Below, piece by piece: positions 33,691-44,615 of a stretch of 64,000 bases of DNA. A program made the translations under genes and the position numbers. The notes beneath the pieces are model-generated. The model was not told where the DNA came from. It was given only the letters and a program-made list of their open reading frames with translations, and did no database searches. Each line of letters opens with the position of its first letter. Within the stretch, counting starts at the first letter, position 1. This stretch comes from Phascolarctos cinereus (lineage: Eukaryota > Chordata > Mammalia > Diprotodontia > Phascolarctidae): the NCBI RefSeq assembly GCF_002099425.1, contig NW_018344059.1, positions 6,150,001 to 6,214,000 of the forward strand, in the 5' to 3' direction.

Positions 33691-33698
33691 TGTGTGTA
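33641..33698. repeat. (GT)n microsatellite
   Basis: About 27 GT units with a single GGT phase shift at 33682-33684. Confidence 0.95.
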
Positions 33699-33699
33699 T

Positions 33700-34124
33700 T
33701 TGAAGAACATGCAGATGTTGGATTCTAGGTGTTTTCTCTTTATACCTGATAATCAAAATAGTAGCATGTTGGTCTGGTCCCTAACTGTCATCTTTGAATA
33801 AGACCAGAGAGGGCTCATTGGAGCACCACAGGGGAGAGGCTGGCTCCGTTAATTTCTTTGCTTTTTGTGGGGTTTGTGGGGAGGCTGCGATCTGTTGTAA
33901 GCAGGGGGCTTTACTGTTGGCCATGACATTCCTGATGATTTTCCTTTGGCTTTCGGAAGGCAGTGATTTATTGAGATTGGACCCTCAGAAAATCACTGCT
34001 CTCAGCCAGCACTGCAGTCTGTTAAGTAGGCTTTGGACTTGTGCTCTGTGGCTGTCCTTTTATTATACCGTGGTGGTTCCTGGTGTGGATACTTCCAACT
34101 TCCACATTGTTCTCTGTGTGACAT
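33700..34124. other. No recognised feature
   Basis: Unassigned. A 110-codon open frame on the plus strand has no family features and overlaps no splice pair. Confidence 0.35.
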
Positions 34125-34370
34125 AGTGAAGAGGGAGCCTTCCTTACAGTGAGGACTCTCTGTATTCAAAGCCTGTCTCTGGCATCTCTGAGGCTGGATG
34201 ACTCTGGATGGTTTATATGGTATGTTTGAGCCTTAGTTTCCTCATCCCAGATGTGGAAATAACAGTATCTTTAACATATACCCCACAGAGTCATTGGTAG
34301 TCCCAAATGAAATACTTTATGTAAAGCCCTTTTCCAGCTTCAGAGTTCTAACTAGATGGCAGTTGTTGGT
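34125..34370 (+). mobile_element. MIR relic, near full length
   Basis: It has a degraded tRNA part, then TGAGCCTTAGTTTCCTCATC, AATAACAGTATCTTTAACAT, and GAAATACTTTATGTAAAGCC in the order of a forward MIR. Confidence 0.7.
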
Positions 34371-34990
34371 GGTGTCATTTTGTATTCTCCATCCTGCATC
34401 ATGTCCGTGGACTGTTGTCAAGAGGCCCTAACTCTCTGAAACCTTTACCATTTGCTGTTGGAGACAGTTTGTTTTGTTGCTACTTTTCCTATGGATAATT
34501 GTAACTCAGTAATGAAGGATGGAAGAATATTATTTTTACGGTAGTGTTTAGTATCTGATAGCTATTAGCCAAAAGGTACACGTCCCTAGTGAGGTACTGT
34601 AAATACATTTTATCTGTGCTATTACCTGCTGTTTTGTGAATGTGTCCCTAAAGCATTTTAATCTTGTTTTTCATACTTGTCTCCAAGAGAGGGATTGTTC
34701 TGATTTGCAACTTTGGGGGATAATTACCACATTCATTAATTTCTGCTCTTTCCTTCCCCTCCATTTATTACTGCTTCCTTGAGAAAATCTTTCCCTAAAT
34801 CTACACTAGTAGGAGATAAGTCACTTGATTAAAAGGAAGCATTTTATCTCTCTCTCAGGACTGTAACAAGAGAGACAAGTTCTCCTGGGTCCTGACTGAT
34901 GATATGTGGCTGCAACTGCTCTTAGAGCTATAACTGGGGCAGGTCAGCTAGGGCTTTGTGCAAGGACAGTGAGAGAACTGCAGTCCTTCA
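34371..34990. other. No recognised feature
   Basis: Repeat-free, AT-rich at 34440-34740, with no coding pattern. A possible conserved noncoding stretch, judged only by the absence of repeats. Confidence 0.35.
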
Positions 34991-34993
34991 GCT

Positions 34994-35053
34994 CTGTGTG
35001 TGTGTGTGTGTATGTGTATGTACATATACATATATATCTGTATATATGTATAC
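34994..35053. repeat. (TG)n/(TA)n compound repeat
   Basis: TG units pass into TATG, TACATA and TATATA units. Confidence 0.92.
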
Positions 35054-35176
35054 CCCCCACAAACTCTGCTTAAACCGCCCCCCCCAATTTAGCAAGAATC
35101 CTTGGTTAAAATAGGAAGGTACCAAATAGAAGCTAGGTCAAAGCCTCTCCCCATCCCTCACCATCAAAGGCCTCAA

Positions 35177-35177
<1 letters not shown>

Positions 35178-35225
<48 letters not shown>
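35178..35225. repeat. (AT)n microsatellite
   Basis: About 24 pure AT units, self-complementary and able to extrude as a cruciform. Confidence 0.97.
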
Positions 35226-35230
<5 letters not shown>

Positions 35231-35309
35231 GGTCTCTGTCTTCCCACCACTATTTTGCTCCCCTCCGTGAACTGAGTGGTCATTTATGGTTCTGGCTGCT
35301 CCTGCAAGC

Positions 35310-35830
35310 AAGGATAATCAATCAGCAAGTATTTATTATGCACTGTGCTAGGCTCTGGGGATAGAAGTACAAAGAATGAAATAATCCCTACTTGCAATTC
35401 TAATGAGGGAGACAAGCACACATAAAAATAAATACAGCATAAATATAAAGTTAATAAATAACAATATATACAAAGTAGTTAAATACAAGGTAGTTTGAGA
35501 AAAAGGCATGACAATTGGAGGAAAGGGGAGGGAACAGGCATTTATTAAGTGCCTGGTATGTGCCAGAGACTGCTAAGTAGAGAGGCTTCATGTAGAAAAT
35601 GGTGGCTTAGCCACATCTTAAAGGAAGAGAGGGACTTTGAGGTGGAGATGTAAGAAAGGAGTGCTTTCCAGGATTGAAGATGGGCAATACGGAAGCATAA
35701 GGTGAGGAATGAGGTGTTGTGTGTGAGGAACAGACAAGGCCATTTGTTTGGATTGCAGAGAGGAGTAGTAGGAGCAACATCCAGGAAAGATAGGATGGGG
35801 CCAGGTTGTATAGAGCTTTAAAAATTAAAT
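35310..35830 (-). mobile_element. L2 LINE 3' part
   Basis: AGTATTTATTATGCACTGTG, TAAAGGAAGAGAGGGACTTT, GGAGTGCTTTCCAGGATTGA and GGGGCCAGGTTGTATAGAGC are in reverse L2 order. On the minus strand KALYNLAPSYLSW is the decayed C-terminal L2 peptide. A second terminus-like piece at 35537-35575 (GCATTTATTAAGTGCCTGGT) suggests an internal duplication or a small second insertion. Confidence 0.8.
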
Positions 35831-35839
35831 AAAAGGCTG

Positions 35840-36535
35840 CTGGATCACATGAGCCACAGGATGGTGGACTGGGCACTTTCTGGGATCCCCACAATCTCTG
35901 AAAACCTCATCAAAACAGAAATTATGTGCCAAAGATAAAACAGCTTCAGTTCTCTCCATGGTCTGGGACACCCAGAAACAAAAAAAAAACCCCAAACAAA
36001 TAAAAAACAAAACCCCCAGGAACTGCTGTTCATTGACCCTAAGCTCACTCAGTACTCCTCCTCCACTTTGCAGCAAGGCTGCCCTTGCAGAGCCAAGGAC
36101 ATGATTCTAACTTACAGCAAAACCTACTCTTGTGCTCTGGTCCCCCTTCCCTCTTTCTGGTGCTGTGGAGAAGCTGATTGTAGGTTGCAGAAGTTGGCCT
36201 GGATAGCAGGCTTCACCATAGCCCTTAAGGAGCAAAAACCTGGAAGCACTGGTGCTGCAAAGCTCAGAATTGCCAGTGCTGGGGAAAACTACCTCTGAAC
36301 TGTCAGGCCAGAGAACTAAGGAGCAGAGGGAGTGGAACAGGTCACCAGGACAGGTGACCCTGCCTTTGGCAAGCTATGCAGTTTTCCACCACACGTGAGG
36401 AAGAGAGCACAGCATCTAGTTGGGGCCACTGACCCCTCAAAAGTCAGTTTGGGTAATGAATTGCCCTGTGTGGGAGGAGGCTGAGATGCTTTGAGATCCA
36501 TCTTCTAAGGAAAACACAATCTGAGGAGGGGGAGT
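35840..36535 (+). mobile_element. Probable L1 5' UTR fragment, inverted relative to neighbours
   Basis: It begins with a degraded GAGCCACAGGATGGTGGACT, comparable with GAGCCAAGATGGCAGAGT at other L1 starts, and then has GC-richer sequence without long frames. It meets reverse-oriented ORF1 at about 36540. If correct, this is a head-to-tail inversion or an independent fragment. The call is weak. Confidence 0.35.
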
Positions 36536-36544
36536 CAGGAAGTG

Positions 36545-37334
36545 AGTTATGTGGAATATTGTATTCCATACCCTCCAATCTTTTAATGTAGAAGCTGCAA
36601 GGTCCTGTGTAATCCTGACTGTGGTTCCATGATATTTAAATTGTTTCTTTCTGGTTGCTTGCTTGCAGTATTTTTTCTTTGATCTGGTAATTTTGGAATT
36701 TGGCTATAATATTCCTTGGCATTTTCAATTTGGGGTCTCTTCAGGAGGTGATCCGTAGATTATTTTTTTTCCCTCTGGTTCTGGGGCCTCAGGGCAGTTT
36801 TCTTTGATGATTTGCTGAAGGATGTTGTCCTGGCTCTTTTTTTCATCATGGTTTTCAGGTAGACCAATAATTTTTAATTTGTCTCTCCTGGATCTGTTTT
36901 CCAGGTCAGTTGTTTTACCAGTGAGGTATTTTACGTTTTCTTCTATTTTTTCATTCTTTTGTTTCTGTTTGACTGCTTCTTGATCTCTCTTAGAGTCATT
37001 AGCTTCCACTTGCCACATTTAATTTTTAACAAATGGTTTTTCTTCTATTAGATTTGTACCTTCTGGGGCAGCTAGGTGGCGCAGTGGATAGAGCACCGGC
37101 CCTGAAGTCAGGAGGACCTGAGCTCAAACCCAGCCTCAGACCAAACACTTGACACTTACTAGCTGTGTGACCCTGGGCAAGTCACTTACCCCCAACTGCC
37201 TTAAAAAAAAAAAGATTTGTACCTTCTTTTCAATTTGACCCACTTTACTTTTTAAAGAGTTCTTCTCTTCAATGGGTTTTTGTGCCTCCTTTTCCATTTG
37301 GCCATTTTTACTTTTTAAGGAGTTTTCTTTTTCT
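36545..37334 (-). pseudogene. L1 ORF1 copy 1 (RRM and C-terminal part), split by a SINE
   Basis: On the minus strand, VKYLTGKTTDLENRSRRDKL, then KIIGLPENHDEKKSQDNILQ and QIIKENCPEAPEPEGKK are L1 ORF1p RRM residues. The C-terminal domain is decayed and starts at about 36555 (CTTTTAATGTAGAAGCTGCA). The coiled coil lies at 37215-37334, beyond the SINE. Sequence alignment with 37518-38100 is direct: this is a second copy of the same ORF1 region in the same orientation. Confidence 0.8.
37065..37212 (+). mobile_element. tRNA-derived SINE, probably the youngest in the window
   Basis: Complete from GGGGCAGCTAGGTGGCGCAG to an uninterrupted A tail. The 15-bp duplication AGATTTGTACCTTCT is exact at 37050-37064 and 37213-37227. 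The body has few differences from the apparent consensus. Confidence 0.97.
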
Positions 37335-37496
37335 TTTTTTTTTTTCTTTGGTTATTTTTAGGTAGTTGGGCTTAAGTGACTTGCCCAGGGTCACACAGCT
37401 AGTAATTGTTAAGTGTTTGGTCTGAGGCTGGGTTTGAGCTCAGGTCCTCCTGACTTCAGGGCTGATGCTCCATCCACTTTGCCACCTAGCTGCCCC
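37335..37496 (-). mobile_element. tRNA-derived SINE between two ORF1 copies
   Basis: T-rich tail, GGGCTTAAGTGACTTGCCCA, GTTAAGTGTTTGGTCTGAGG, and TTTGCCACCTAGCTGCCCCC. Reverse-oriented. No clean target duplication is visible, and the SINE sits exactly at the junction of the two ORF1 copies. Confidence 0.9.
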
Positions 37497-38377
37497 CATA
37501 ATCCTGTCTCTTTTGCCTTCCAGAATATCATACTCCATGGCCTCCGGTCTTTTAATGTAGAAGCTGCTAAATCTTGTGTTGTCCTGATTATATTTCCACG
37601 ATACTTGAGTTGTTTCTTTCTGGCTGCCTGCAATATTTTCTCCTTGACCTGGGAATTCTGGAATTTGGCTGCAATATTCCTAGGAATTTTCCTTTGGGGA
37701 TCTCTTTTAGGAGATGATTGGTGGATTCTTTCAATTTCTGTTTTGCCCCCTGGTTCTAAAATATTGGGGCAGTTTTCCTTGATAATTTCTTGAAAGGTGA
37801 TGTCTAGACTCTTTTTTTGACCATGGCTTTCAGATAGTCCAATAATTTTTAAGTTCTCTCTCCTGAATCTATTTTCCAGGTCAGTTGTTTTTCTAATGAG
37901 ATATTTCACATTGTCTTCTATTTTTTGATTCTTTTGGTTTAGTTTTACAGTGCCTTGATTTCTCATATAGTCCCTAGCTTCCAATTGCTCCATTCTAATT
38001 TTTAAGGAAGTGTTTTCTTCAGTAAGCTTTTGGACTTCCTTTTCCATTTGGCCAGTTTTGCTTTTTAGGGCATTCTTTTCCTCATTGGCTTTTTGGACCT
38101 CTTTTGCCATTTTGGTCAGGCTATTTTTTAAGGTGTTATTTTCTTCAGTATTTTTTGGGTCTCCTTTAGCATCACTCTCAGTTTTTCCTCTGCTTCTTTT
38201 ACTTGCTTCTCAGAATCCTTTTTGAGCTCTTCCATGGCCTGGGCCCAATTCGTATTTTTCTTGGAGGCTTTGGATGTAGGTGCTTTGGCTTCATTGCCTT
38301 CTTCTGGCTGTATGTTTTGATCTTCTTTGTCACCAAAGTAAGATAATAATAGTTTGACTCTTTTTGCGCTGCTTGCT
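37497..38377 (-). pseudogene. L1 ORF1 copy 2 (coiled coil, RRM, C-terminal domain)
   Basis: The N-terminal frame starts MSKQRKKSQTIII and meets a stop after 16 codons. From 38110 an open stretch reads MAKEVQKANEEKNALKSKTG with heptads. DLENRFRRENLKIIGLSESH (RRM) follows, then EIIKENCP, IERIHQSSPKRDPQRKIPRN, KEKILQAARKKQLKYRGNII and TLKDRRPWSMIFWKAKE (C-terminal domain). These match L1 ORF1p domain order. The early stop and the lack of ORF2 make it non-functional. Confidence 0.88.
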
Positions 38378-39193
38378 CATGATCTCAGCCAATTACTAGA
38401 GTTATAAACTCTTTGTTAAGGTAGGAGTCTGTTTCTGGTGTGGAGAATGTACTGTTCCAAGCTTTAGGGGTTTTGTGCAGCTGTTTTCAGAGATACTTCT
38501 AGGTACCTGTAAATTTTCAGTTCTTCCAAGGTGCTATTATCAAGGGTGAGATGTTTACTCCTTCCCTGGCCTGAGCTCTGCTCTATGAGTGACCACAAGC
38601 ACTCTTTCCTGTGTTGGAACTGTGAGGAGGATTTTCTCCTCACTGCCACTACAAGCTCCACCACGCCAGCACTCCTCCTCTCCCCAGGACTGCCACCTAG
38701 AACTGTGACCCAGAACCAAGCAAGGGCAAAGAGATCCCTTCAATCCCCCTCTGATCAGCCACTCGATTTCCCCTCAGTGTGTGGGCCAAAAGCTCAGGAA
38801 GCCGCCACCGTCCTGGGGCTAAGCTTGGGGAATGGGGCTGGGACCCCACGCTTCTCTCTCACCCCAGAAACAGGTTTTTCCCACTGACCTTCTAAGTTGT
38901 CTTTGGCATTTGTGGGTTGAGAAGTCTGGAAACCGCTACAGCTGCCCGATTCAGTCCTCTGAGGCCTGCTTCAGGTTCGCTGTGGCCTGTGCAGCCACGC
39001 CAAACTGCGCTCCTCTCCCAGCCCAGTGCAATATGCCTTTCCACTCAACCATCCAGGTTGTCTTGGTCTGGAAATTTGTTTCACTTTGTCTTTTTGTGGG
39101 TTCTGCTACTTTAGAATTTGTTTAGAGCCATTTTTTACGGGTATTTGGAGGGGTTTTGGTGGAGAGCTCAAGCAGGTCACTGCTTTTACTCTG

Positions 39194-39202
39194 CCATCTT
39201 GG
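39194..39202 (-). promoter_or_regulatory. YY1-type motif, L1 5' end
   Basis: CCATCTTGG at the start of the first 5' UTR of the cluster. Role inferred from placental L1. Confidence 0.4.
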
Positions 39203-39214
39203 CTCTGCCCCTGT

Positions 39215-39850
39215 TTCCTGACTTTTTCAAAAAACAGGTGATCTCTCCTGTAGGAGTGCAGGGGGCACTTACCCAAGCTTTTTCTTCTGCTCACCTGGGC
39301 CTTGCCCTCCAATGTTTGGCTTCTGCTCACCTGGGCCTTGCACAGGGATGTTTTGCTGCTGGAGAATGTTTTGTCAGCCTGGAGCTTTGCCTCCTGAAGT
39401 TGTGCTTCCCAGATTTGTGCTGAGGTACCAAGTGATTTGGCTGCTGGAGAACGCTGTAGATGTTGCCCATGGTGGTTTTTCAAACTGGTGTCTACCTGTT
39501 CCCCTACCTGTACTGAGACTCTTGGGGGGTCGTGGTGTTGGAACTTGCCTTCTCCATCACCCTGGGGCTCAGTATCTCCCCCTGGTATGTTGAGGTGGGG
39601 CTTGCTGCTGGCTTGCTGGGGTGCCTCCTGTCCTATACTGCTACCCCTTCCCCAGAATGAGTGGGGCCTTTCCTGTTAATCTCCTAAGCTGCTTGGGCTA
39701 CAAGACTGCTGCGTCCCATCTTTCCACTGGCTCAGGTGTTCCAAAGTTTTTCCTGGATTGAGATTTTCTGGGCTTTCAGAGGTCCGTAAGGGAGGGTGAG
39801 AACGACTTACTTCTTACTCCACCATCTTGGCTCCCAGAATCGGAACCCCA
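39215..39850 (-). mobile_element. Second L1 5' UTR directly upstream
   Basis: It aligns with 470-1282: CCCAAGCTTTTTCTTCTGCT, CTCAGGTGTTCCAAAGTTTT, TTTTCTGGGCTTTCAGAGGT, and the start CCATCTTGGCTCCCAGAATC. It contains an internal duplication of CTTCTGCTCACCTGGGCCTT at 39281 and 39320. Either two L1 insertions abut here or this is a stacked 5' UTR. Confidence 0.75.
39832..39840 (-). promoter_or_regulatory. YY1-type motif, second L1 5' end
   Basis: CCATCTTGG followed by CTCCCAGAATC, the same context as at 1256-1276. Confidence 0.42.
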
Positions 39851-40067
39851 AAAGAAATTCTTTTTGGAAAGAGGTACAGAAAAAAAAATGTAAAAACCCT
39901 AGTTTTTAAGAACCTGGACAGGACTTTAGAACAGAACTAGCTAAAGGGGAGGGCAGTGTCAAATGAGAAGAGAAGGTCAGGGTGAGGGGAAGAGAGTCAG
40001 TGGGAATAGGGCTACCTTAGAAAAAAAGTTAAAGTAACTGAACTTAATATGTGATTATAATAGGAGA

Positions 40068-41120
40068 GGAAACTTGAAATTGAAAAGCTTCTACACAGAC
40101 AACATTAATGTGTCTAGCATAAGAAGGGAAGTGGTTGAATGAGAAAAAATAATCTTTATATCAGATTTCGTTAATAAAGTTTTGGTATCTAAGATACATA
40201 AACAGTTTACACATACACACACACAAATATGTGACTAATAGCCATTTAGATACATGGTCAAAGTATATGAACAGTTCTCAAAAGAGGAACCACATGAAAA
40301 AGTGCTCCGAATCACTAACAAAAAGAGAAATGCAAATGAGAACAACCGTGAGGTTTCACTTCATACCTGTAAATTGGTAAAATTCACAAAAAAGTGGCAA
40401 CAAGTGATGTTGGAGGGGTTGTATAGAAAGAGACAGGCACACTAATACATTATTGGTGGATCTATGGAATGGTATGACCATTTTGGAAAGCAGTTTGGAA
40501 TTTTCAAATACAATGACTAAAATATCTATACCTTTTGATTGAGAGACTCCCATTATTGAGCTTATACCCCAAGGAAGCCCTCAGTAAGAAAAATGTCCCT
40601 CTATATTCCAAAATATTTATAGGTACGAATTGAAAACAAAGTATGTGCCCATCAACTGTGGAATGGCTAAACAAATTGTGGTATATAAATATAATTGAAT
40701 ATTACTTTGCTGTAAAAGATGATGTGTGACAAATACAGAGAAGCATGGAAAGATCTATGTGAACCTCTGCAGAGTGAAGTAAACAGATCCAAGACAATAT
40801 ATACAATAACTATACTACTTCAGTGTAAATGGAAAAAAAAGACACACCCAAAATTAAAAACTAATTATAACAAAATTATAAAGATCAGGTGGGACTTGAA
40901 CGAAGCGGTATTAGAAGACACCCCCAGCCTATGCCTTTGTGGGGGTGGGAGGTCCACAGGTGTTACACATTGTATATGTTTTCAGACTACTTATATTTAT
41001 TGATCAGTTCTGACTTTCCAAGAACGATTGGGGAAGGGATGCAGAGGATGCTATGGTGATGGAAAAAAACAGAAAATATCAACAAAAGCTTATTTTAAAA
41101 AATAAAAAACTAAATAAAAG
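40068..41120 (+). mobile_element. L1 LINE, 5'-truncated, ORF2 end and 3' UTR (sense)
   Basis: AAAAGCTTCTACACAGACAA, AGAAATGCAAATGAGAACAA, ATTATTGGTGGATCTATGGA, GGAATGGCTAAACAAATTGT, and the peptide DKYREAWKDLCEPLQSEVNR are the end of ORF2 in forward orientation. A 3' UTR follows with a CTTTGTGGGGGTGGGAGGTC block and an A-rich tail near 41090-41120. It is the only clear forward L1 in the window. Confidence 0.85.
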
Positions 41121-41124
41121 AATT

Positions 41125-41600
41125 TATGTTTTTATCTAGAGGCAATAAGGACGTACTGGAATGGAGTTGGGGAATGACATGCACGGTCAGATCTTCACTT
41201 AAATAAAATGACTTTGGCAGCAGTGTGTAGGATGGACTTGGGGCAGAGAGAACTTGGAGGGTTGTTGAAGTGATCTAGGCAAGAGGTGGGCCTCATTTAA
41301 ATTGGCAGTTGTGTGAATGGAAGGAAGGGTTTAGATGCAAGAGATGTTTTGAAGGTAGAAATGGTAAGATTTGATAATTAATTGAATATATGGGGTAAGG
41401 TAGAGTGAAAAGTTGAGAATAAAGCTAGGATTACAAACCAAAGATACTGGAAGTATGGTGGTTGACTTTGTCGGAAATAGGGAAGTTTAGAAGAGGAGAT
41501 AAAAGTAATAAATTCTGTTTTAGACATGTTGAGTTTGAGATATTTCCAGGACATCCTTTTTGAAATATCCAATTAAGCAGTTGGCTATCTGGGACTAAAC
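41125..41600 (-). mobile_element. L2 LINE internal/RT part
   Basis: GGCAGCAGTGTGTAGGATGG, AGGGTTGTTGAAGTGATCTA, AATAAATTCTGTTTTAGACA and GTTGAGTTTGAGATATTTCC are reverse L2 blocks. The minus-strand peptide LNMSKTEFITFI preserves the L2 MSKTEL motif. Confidence 0.8.
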
Positions 41601-44398
41601 TCAAATTAGAGGGCTACCTTGGTTTTGTTCAGTCAGGCCACTGGCTGGTCAGAAAAGTTGGATCCAGTTATGGTGAGCAGAAAGTTTGAGGCAGAGATTG
41701 TTCTCCTTAGCAGTGGACTGTTATATTCTTTCTTGCCAAAAAGTAAATGTTGATGTTGATGTTAAAATGTTAATATGTGATATTACAAACATTTCTTGTG
41801 TCCTTAGGAAATATCATCTGGAGAACATTCTGGATAGAAAGGTAGGCAAAGGATATAAGTCGTATTCCAGCCTTCACTTTCCTTATCCGTACCCTTAGTG
41901 TCTGTGTTTCTGGCTTTCCAAACTTTAGCACGAGGCCTCAGCTATAGCTCTCCCCTCGAACCTCCTCCAGCACCTGGGGCCTTCTCACCCTGAAACATCC
42001 CTTCGTCATGCTAGTCCCCTTCTCCCGTTGGTGAGTTCTATCTTGGGCTTCTATTTTGAGGAGGGACCCAGGCTAGCCAACCTTCATTTATTTGGGATAA
42101 TTTGTAAATATATTCCTTCTGGTTATGTAATCATCCTGGAAATAGTGGGCCAAGTCAGACATGATGGTAGCAAATTGATGTGCAGACAGAGGGGTGTGGG
42201 TGTAAGACAGAGAGAGAGAGAGAAAACTAGAAATTATGTGAATTTATTGGGATTTGGAAGGAGAGAATAGTTTAAAAGAAGCTGAATGGAAGAAGGGAGT
42301 TGGAAAGAATTTCTAGTTAGTCAAGGAGAGAGAAAGGAGGTAGTATATCTGGGTTTATAGAAGGGAGGTTTAGGGTATGTATAGAATATTTTTAGCATGA
42401 ACCTGGGCTTGTGCCTGGATGACCTGCCGTAAAAGACCTTATTTTCTTGAGGACTGAGATGTAGAGGAGTGTAGGAGAGGGCCTCAGCACCTTGAGGGTA
42501 GCATGATGTAGGAACTGAGAAGAAAAGCTATAAAAAATTTCTCTGGAGTTCTCAGCATTTGTCAGAGAAAGCCTCTGGTGTTTCTTTTGAGACCCCCAGA
42601 CTTAAGGGAAACTTTGAGCATCTGGTATTCAACACAGAGAGTCTTGCCTCCAGCTCCACTTTTTACACCTCATAACCCTTTCACATCTTTTTAAAATTCC
42701 TCACCTCCTACCATTCCATCTCCTTGCCTTCCCCATTTCAGCAAGAAATGGAAATTTTTCATGATAATGTGAAATCAATAGGAAAGCTTGGCAAAAAAAA
42801 AAAGAGTAAGAAATAAGGAACCCCTTTCTCTACCCTTCTCCCCAACCAGGGAATTTTAAAAATTATATATGTTACAGTATCCTTAGGGTTTCCTTTCCTG
42901 CTCTTTTGAAAGTCTCCCTAGTAACCCAAATCCAACAGAGACACTTTGGGAAGATAATTCTGTCTGGCGGGAGCTCGAGCTCCATGTTATGAGCTTTTTG
43001 ATTTTCTTTTCGTCAGTGGTGTGTTGGAGAGCTGACAGATGAGTCTGAGCTCATCTGAACCCTGTTACTGACTGAGTTATCTTTGTGAATCTCTGTGTTT
43101 TCTCCTTGTACCTGTCTAATGAAAGCCAAATTTGATTTTTAATCAAGTAGATGAATGATATTTTTTCTCCTCAAAAAAAAAATCCTGTTCCTATTAGGCA
43201 TAACTTAATTTTTTTTTAAGGGTACCGATAAACTAGGGACAGTGGTCCTTTTGAAATTAGGCCAAGTCAGAAAATATGGAGGAAGAATCTACACCCCCTC
43301 ACACTCTGCCTTTTTTTCTGGTTCCAGGTTTAAGAGATGGAGTTTGACTAAGTTTCTCTTTCCCCCTTGTATCTTCACCTGAGGTATTAGAGAAAAAATA
43401 CTTCTAAAGGTTTAATGAAAGGAAGAGTCTTGGCTGTTTAGAGGAAAATAAAGTCCAGTTAAAGGTGTCTGCTGGGGCAGACAACAATAGTGGCTGGGGG
43501 AGGCTTAGATAGGCATTGATAACCTCACTTCTAGACCCCAGTTCCTGCTTTGTCATTTGTTTTGGGGAAAAGAAAAGTCTTCAAAGACAGTCAGCTAGTA
43601 TTCATTGTGCCTTCATGTGATAAAATACATCTGCATAATTTTTACTTGTTTAAATCTGTAAAGTTAGAAAAACCCACCTGATTTCTCCCTGTGTTCTGCC
43701 ATTGTCCCTTCTTTATTCTCCTTCCCTGCCACTTTATTCTCTTGGCTCTCTGTCCATCCCCTCTCCCCCCTAATTCCTTGAGCTGTTTCAAGCCTAAGTC
43801 CCAGGCTGTGGAGGGCAGTGATTGAGGTATTTTACTGAGTTACGGAAAAATGGCTGAATTATGATCTGCCTTGTTGGAGAAAACACCAGTCATATCACTG
43901 GATCACAAATGCTTTGAAGTATAGTGGTCCACAGTACAGTTAGGCTTAGGAAACATAGCTTTAATCTTGTTTTCCATTCTTTCCCTCCAGAGTGGCAGTG
44001 TGTTTGACCTTCCAGGGGTCAAATTACTGCTGTTCAACATAATCTCTCCCACTTTGGATGGGAAAAGAGAGGGAGTAGAAATGAAGATAGATGCTTGACA
44101 CTTAAGCTCAGCAACCTTTCATGGTTAATGTATATGGGGTGGGGAAGTCATGTTTTCCTTGCCTGTTACTTGATTACCATAATTATAGGTCTGGCTTTGA
44201 GCTGCCAGAGAGTAGACATCTTTAGCGAACTCACAAAGAGCTCAAACTCAGGTTTCCTTTGTGTAGCATTTGGATGGGACTTTTTCCTAATCTTGTGATC
44301 AAAGTACATTTAACTAGAATATTCTTAAAGACTCAGTATCCTGAGATAGTTGGTATTTAGGGAGCCATGGACCAAGCAAGTTAGGTAGAAGACCGTCT
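41601..44398. other. Long stretch without recognised feature
   Basis: About 2.8 kb with almost no repeat content. An acceptor-like C/T tract ending CCCTCCAG at 43990 is followed by 35 open codons to a TGA at 44096-44098, but no donor or poly(A) signal is near. No protein family recognised. Confidence 0.4.
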
Positions 44399-44615
44399 TC
44401 TCCAGAGCCGGGTGCTCTATCCACTATGCCACCTAGCTGCCCCTATTTTCTCTTTTTCTGTTGAAGGAATCACTGTTTTTCCAGTCTCCCACGTTTGTAA
44501 CCTCCGTATTTTCTTCAGCTTCTCATTCTCCTGAGCCGTACATACCCAGTTAGTTGCCAGATCTTGCCTTTTCTAAACCTTTGTCTGACCCCTTCTCTCC
44601 ACTCACAAAGGCTGT
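44399..44615. mobile_element. SINE tRNA-head scrap and L2 fragment
   Basis: 44399-44443 is the reverse tRNA-derived end of a SINE (GCTCTATCCACTATGCCACC). 44445-44615 is plus-strand L2 (TTTTTCCAGTCTCCCACGTT; CCAGTTAGTTGCCAGATCTT). Confidence 0.75.

Larger units (their letters stand above)
37497..39210 (-). mobile_element. L1 LINE 5' half: ORF1 and first 5' UTR
   Basis: The 5' UTR starts near 39208 (GCCAAGATGG on the sense strand at 39194-39203) and runs to an ORF1 ATG at about 38377. ORF1 runs to 37518. ORF2 is absent, since the sequence passes into a SINE and then another ORF1 copy. Confidence 0.8.

Noticed and set aside
11524-33698. GT microsatellites as telomere- or centromere-like arrays
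   Set aside because: They are ordinary dinucleotide repeats of 26-66 bp, not TTAGGG or satellite units.
43991-44098. Acceptor-like tract followed by 35 open codons
   Set aside because: No donor, no poly(A) signal within reach and no recognised protein. 35 codons is within chance expectation.
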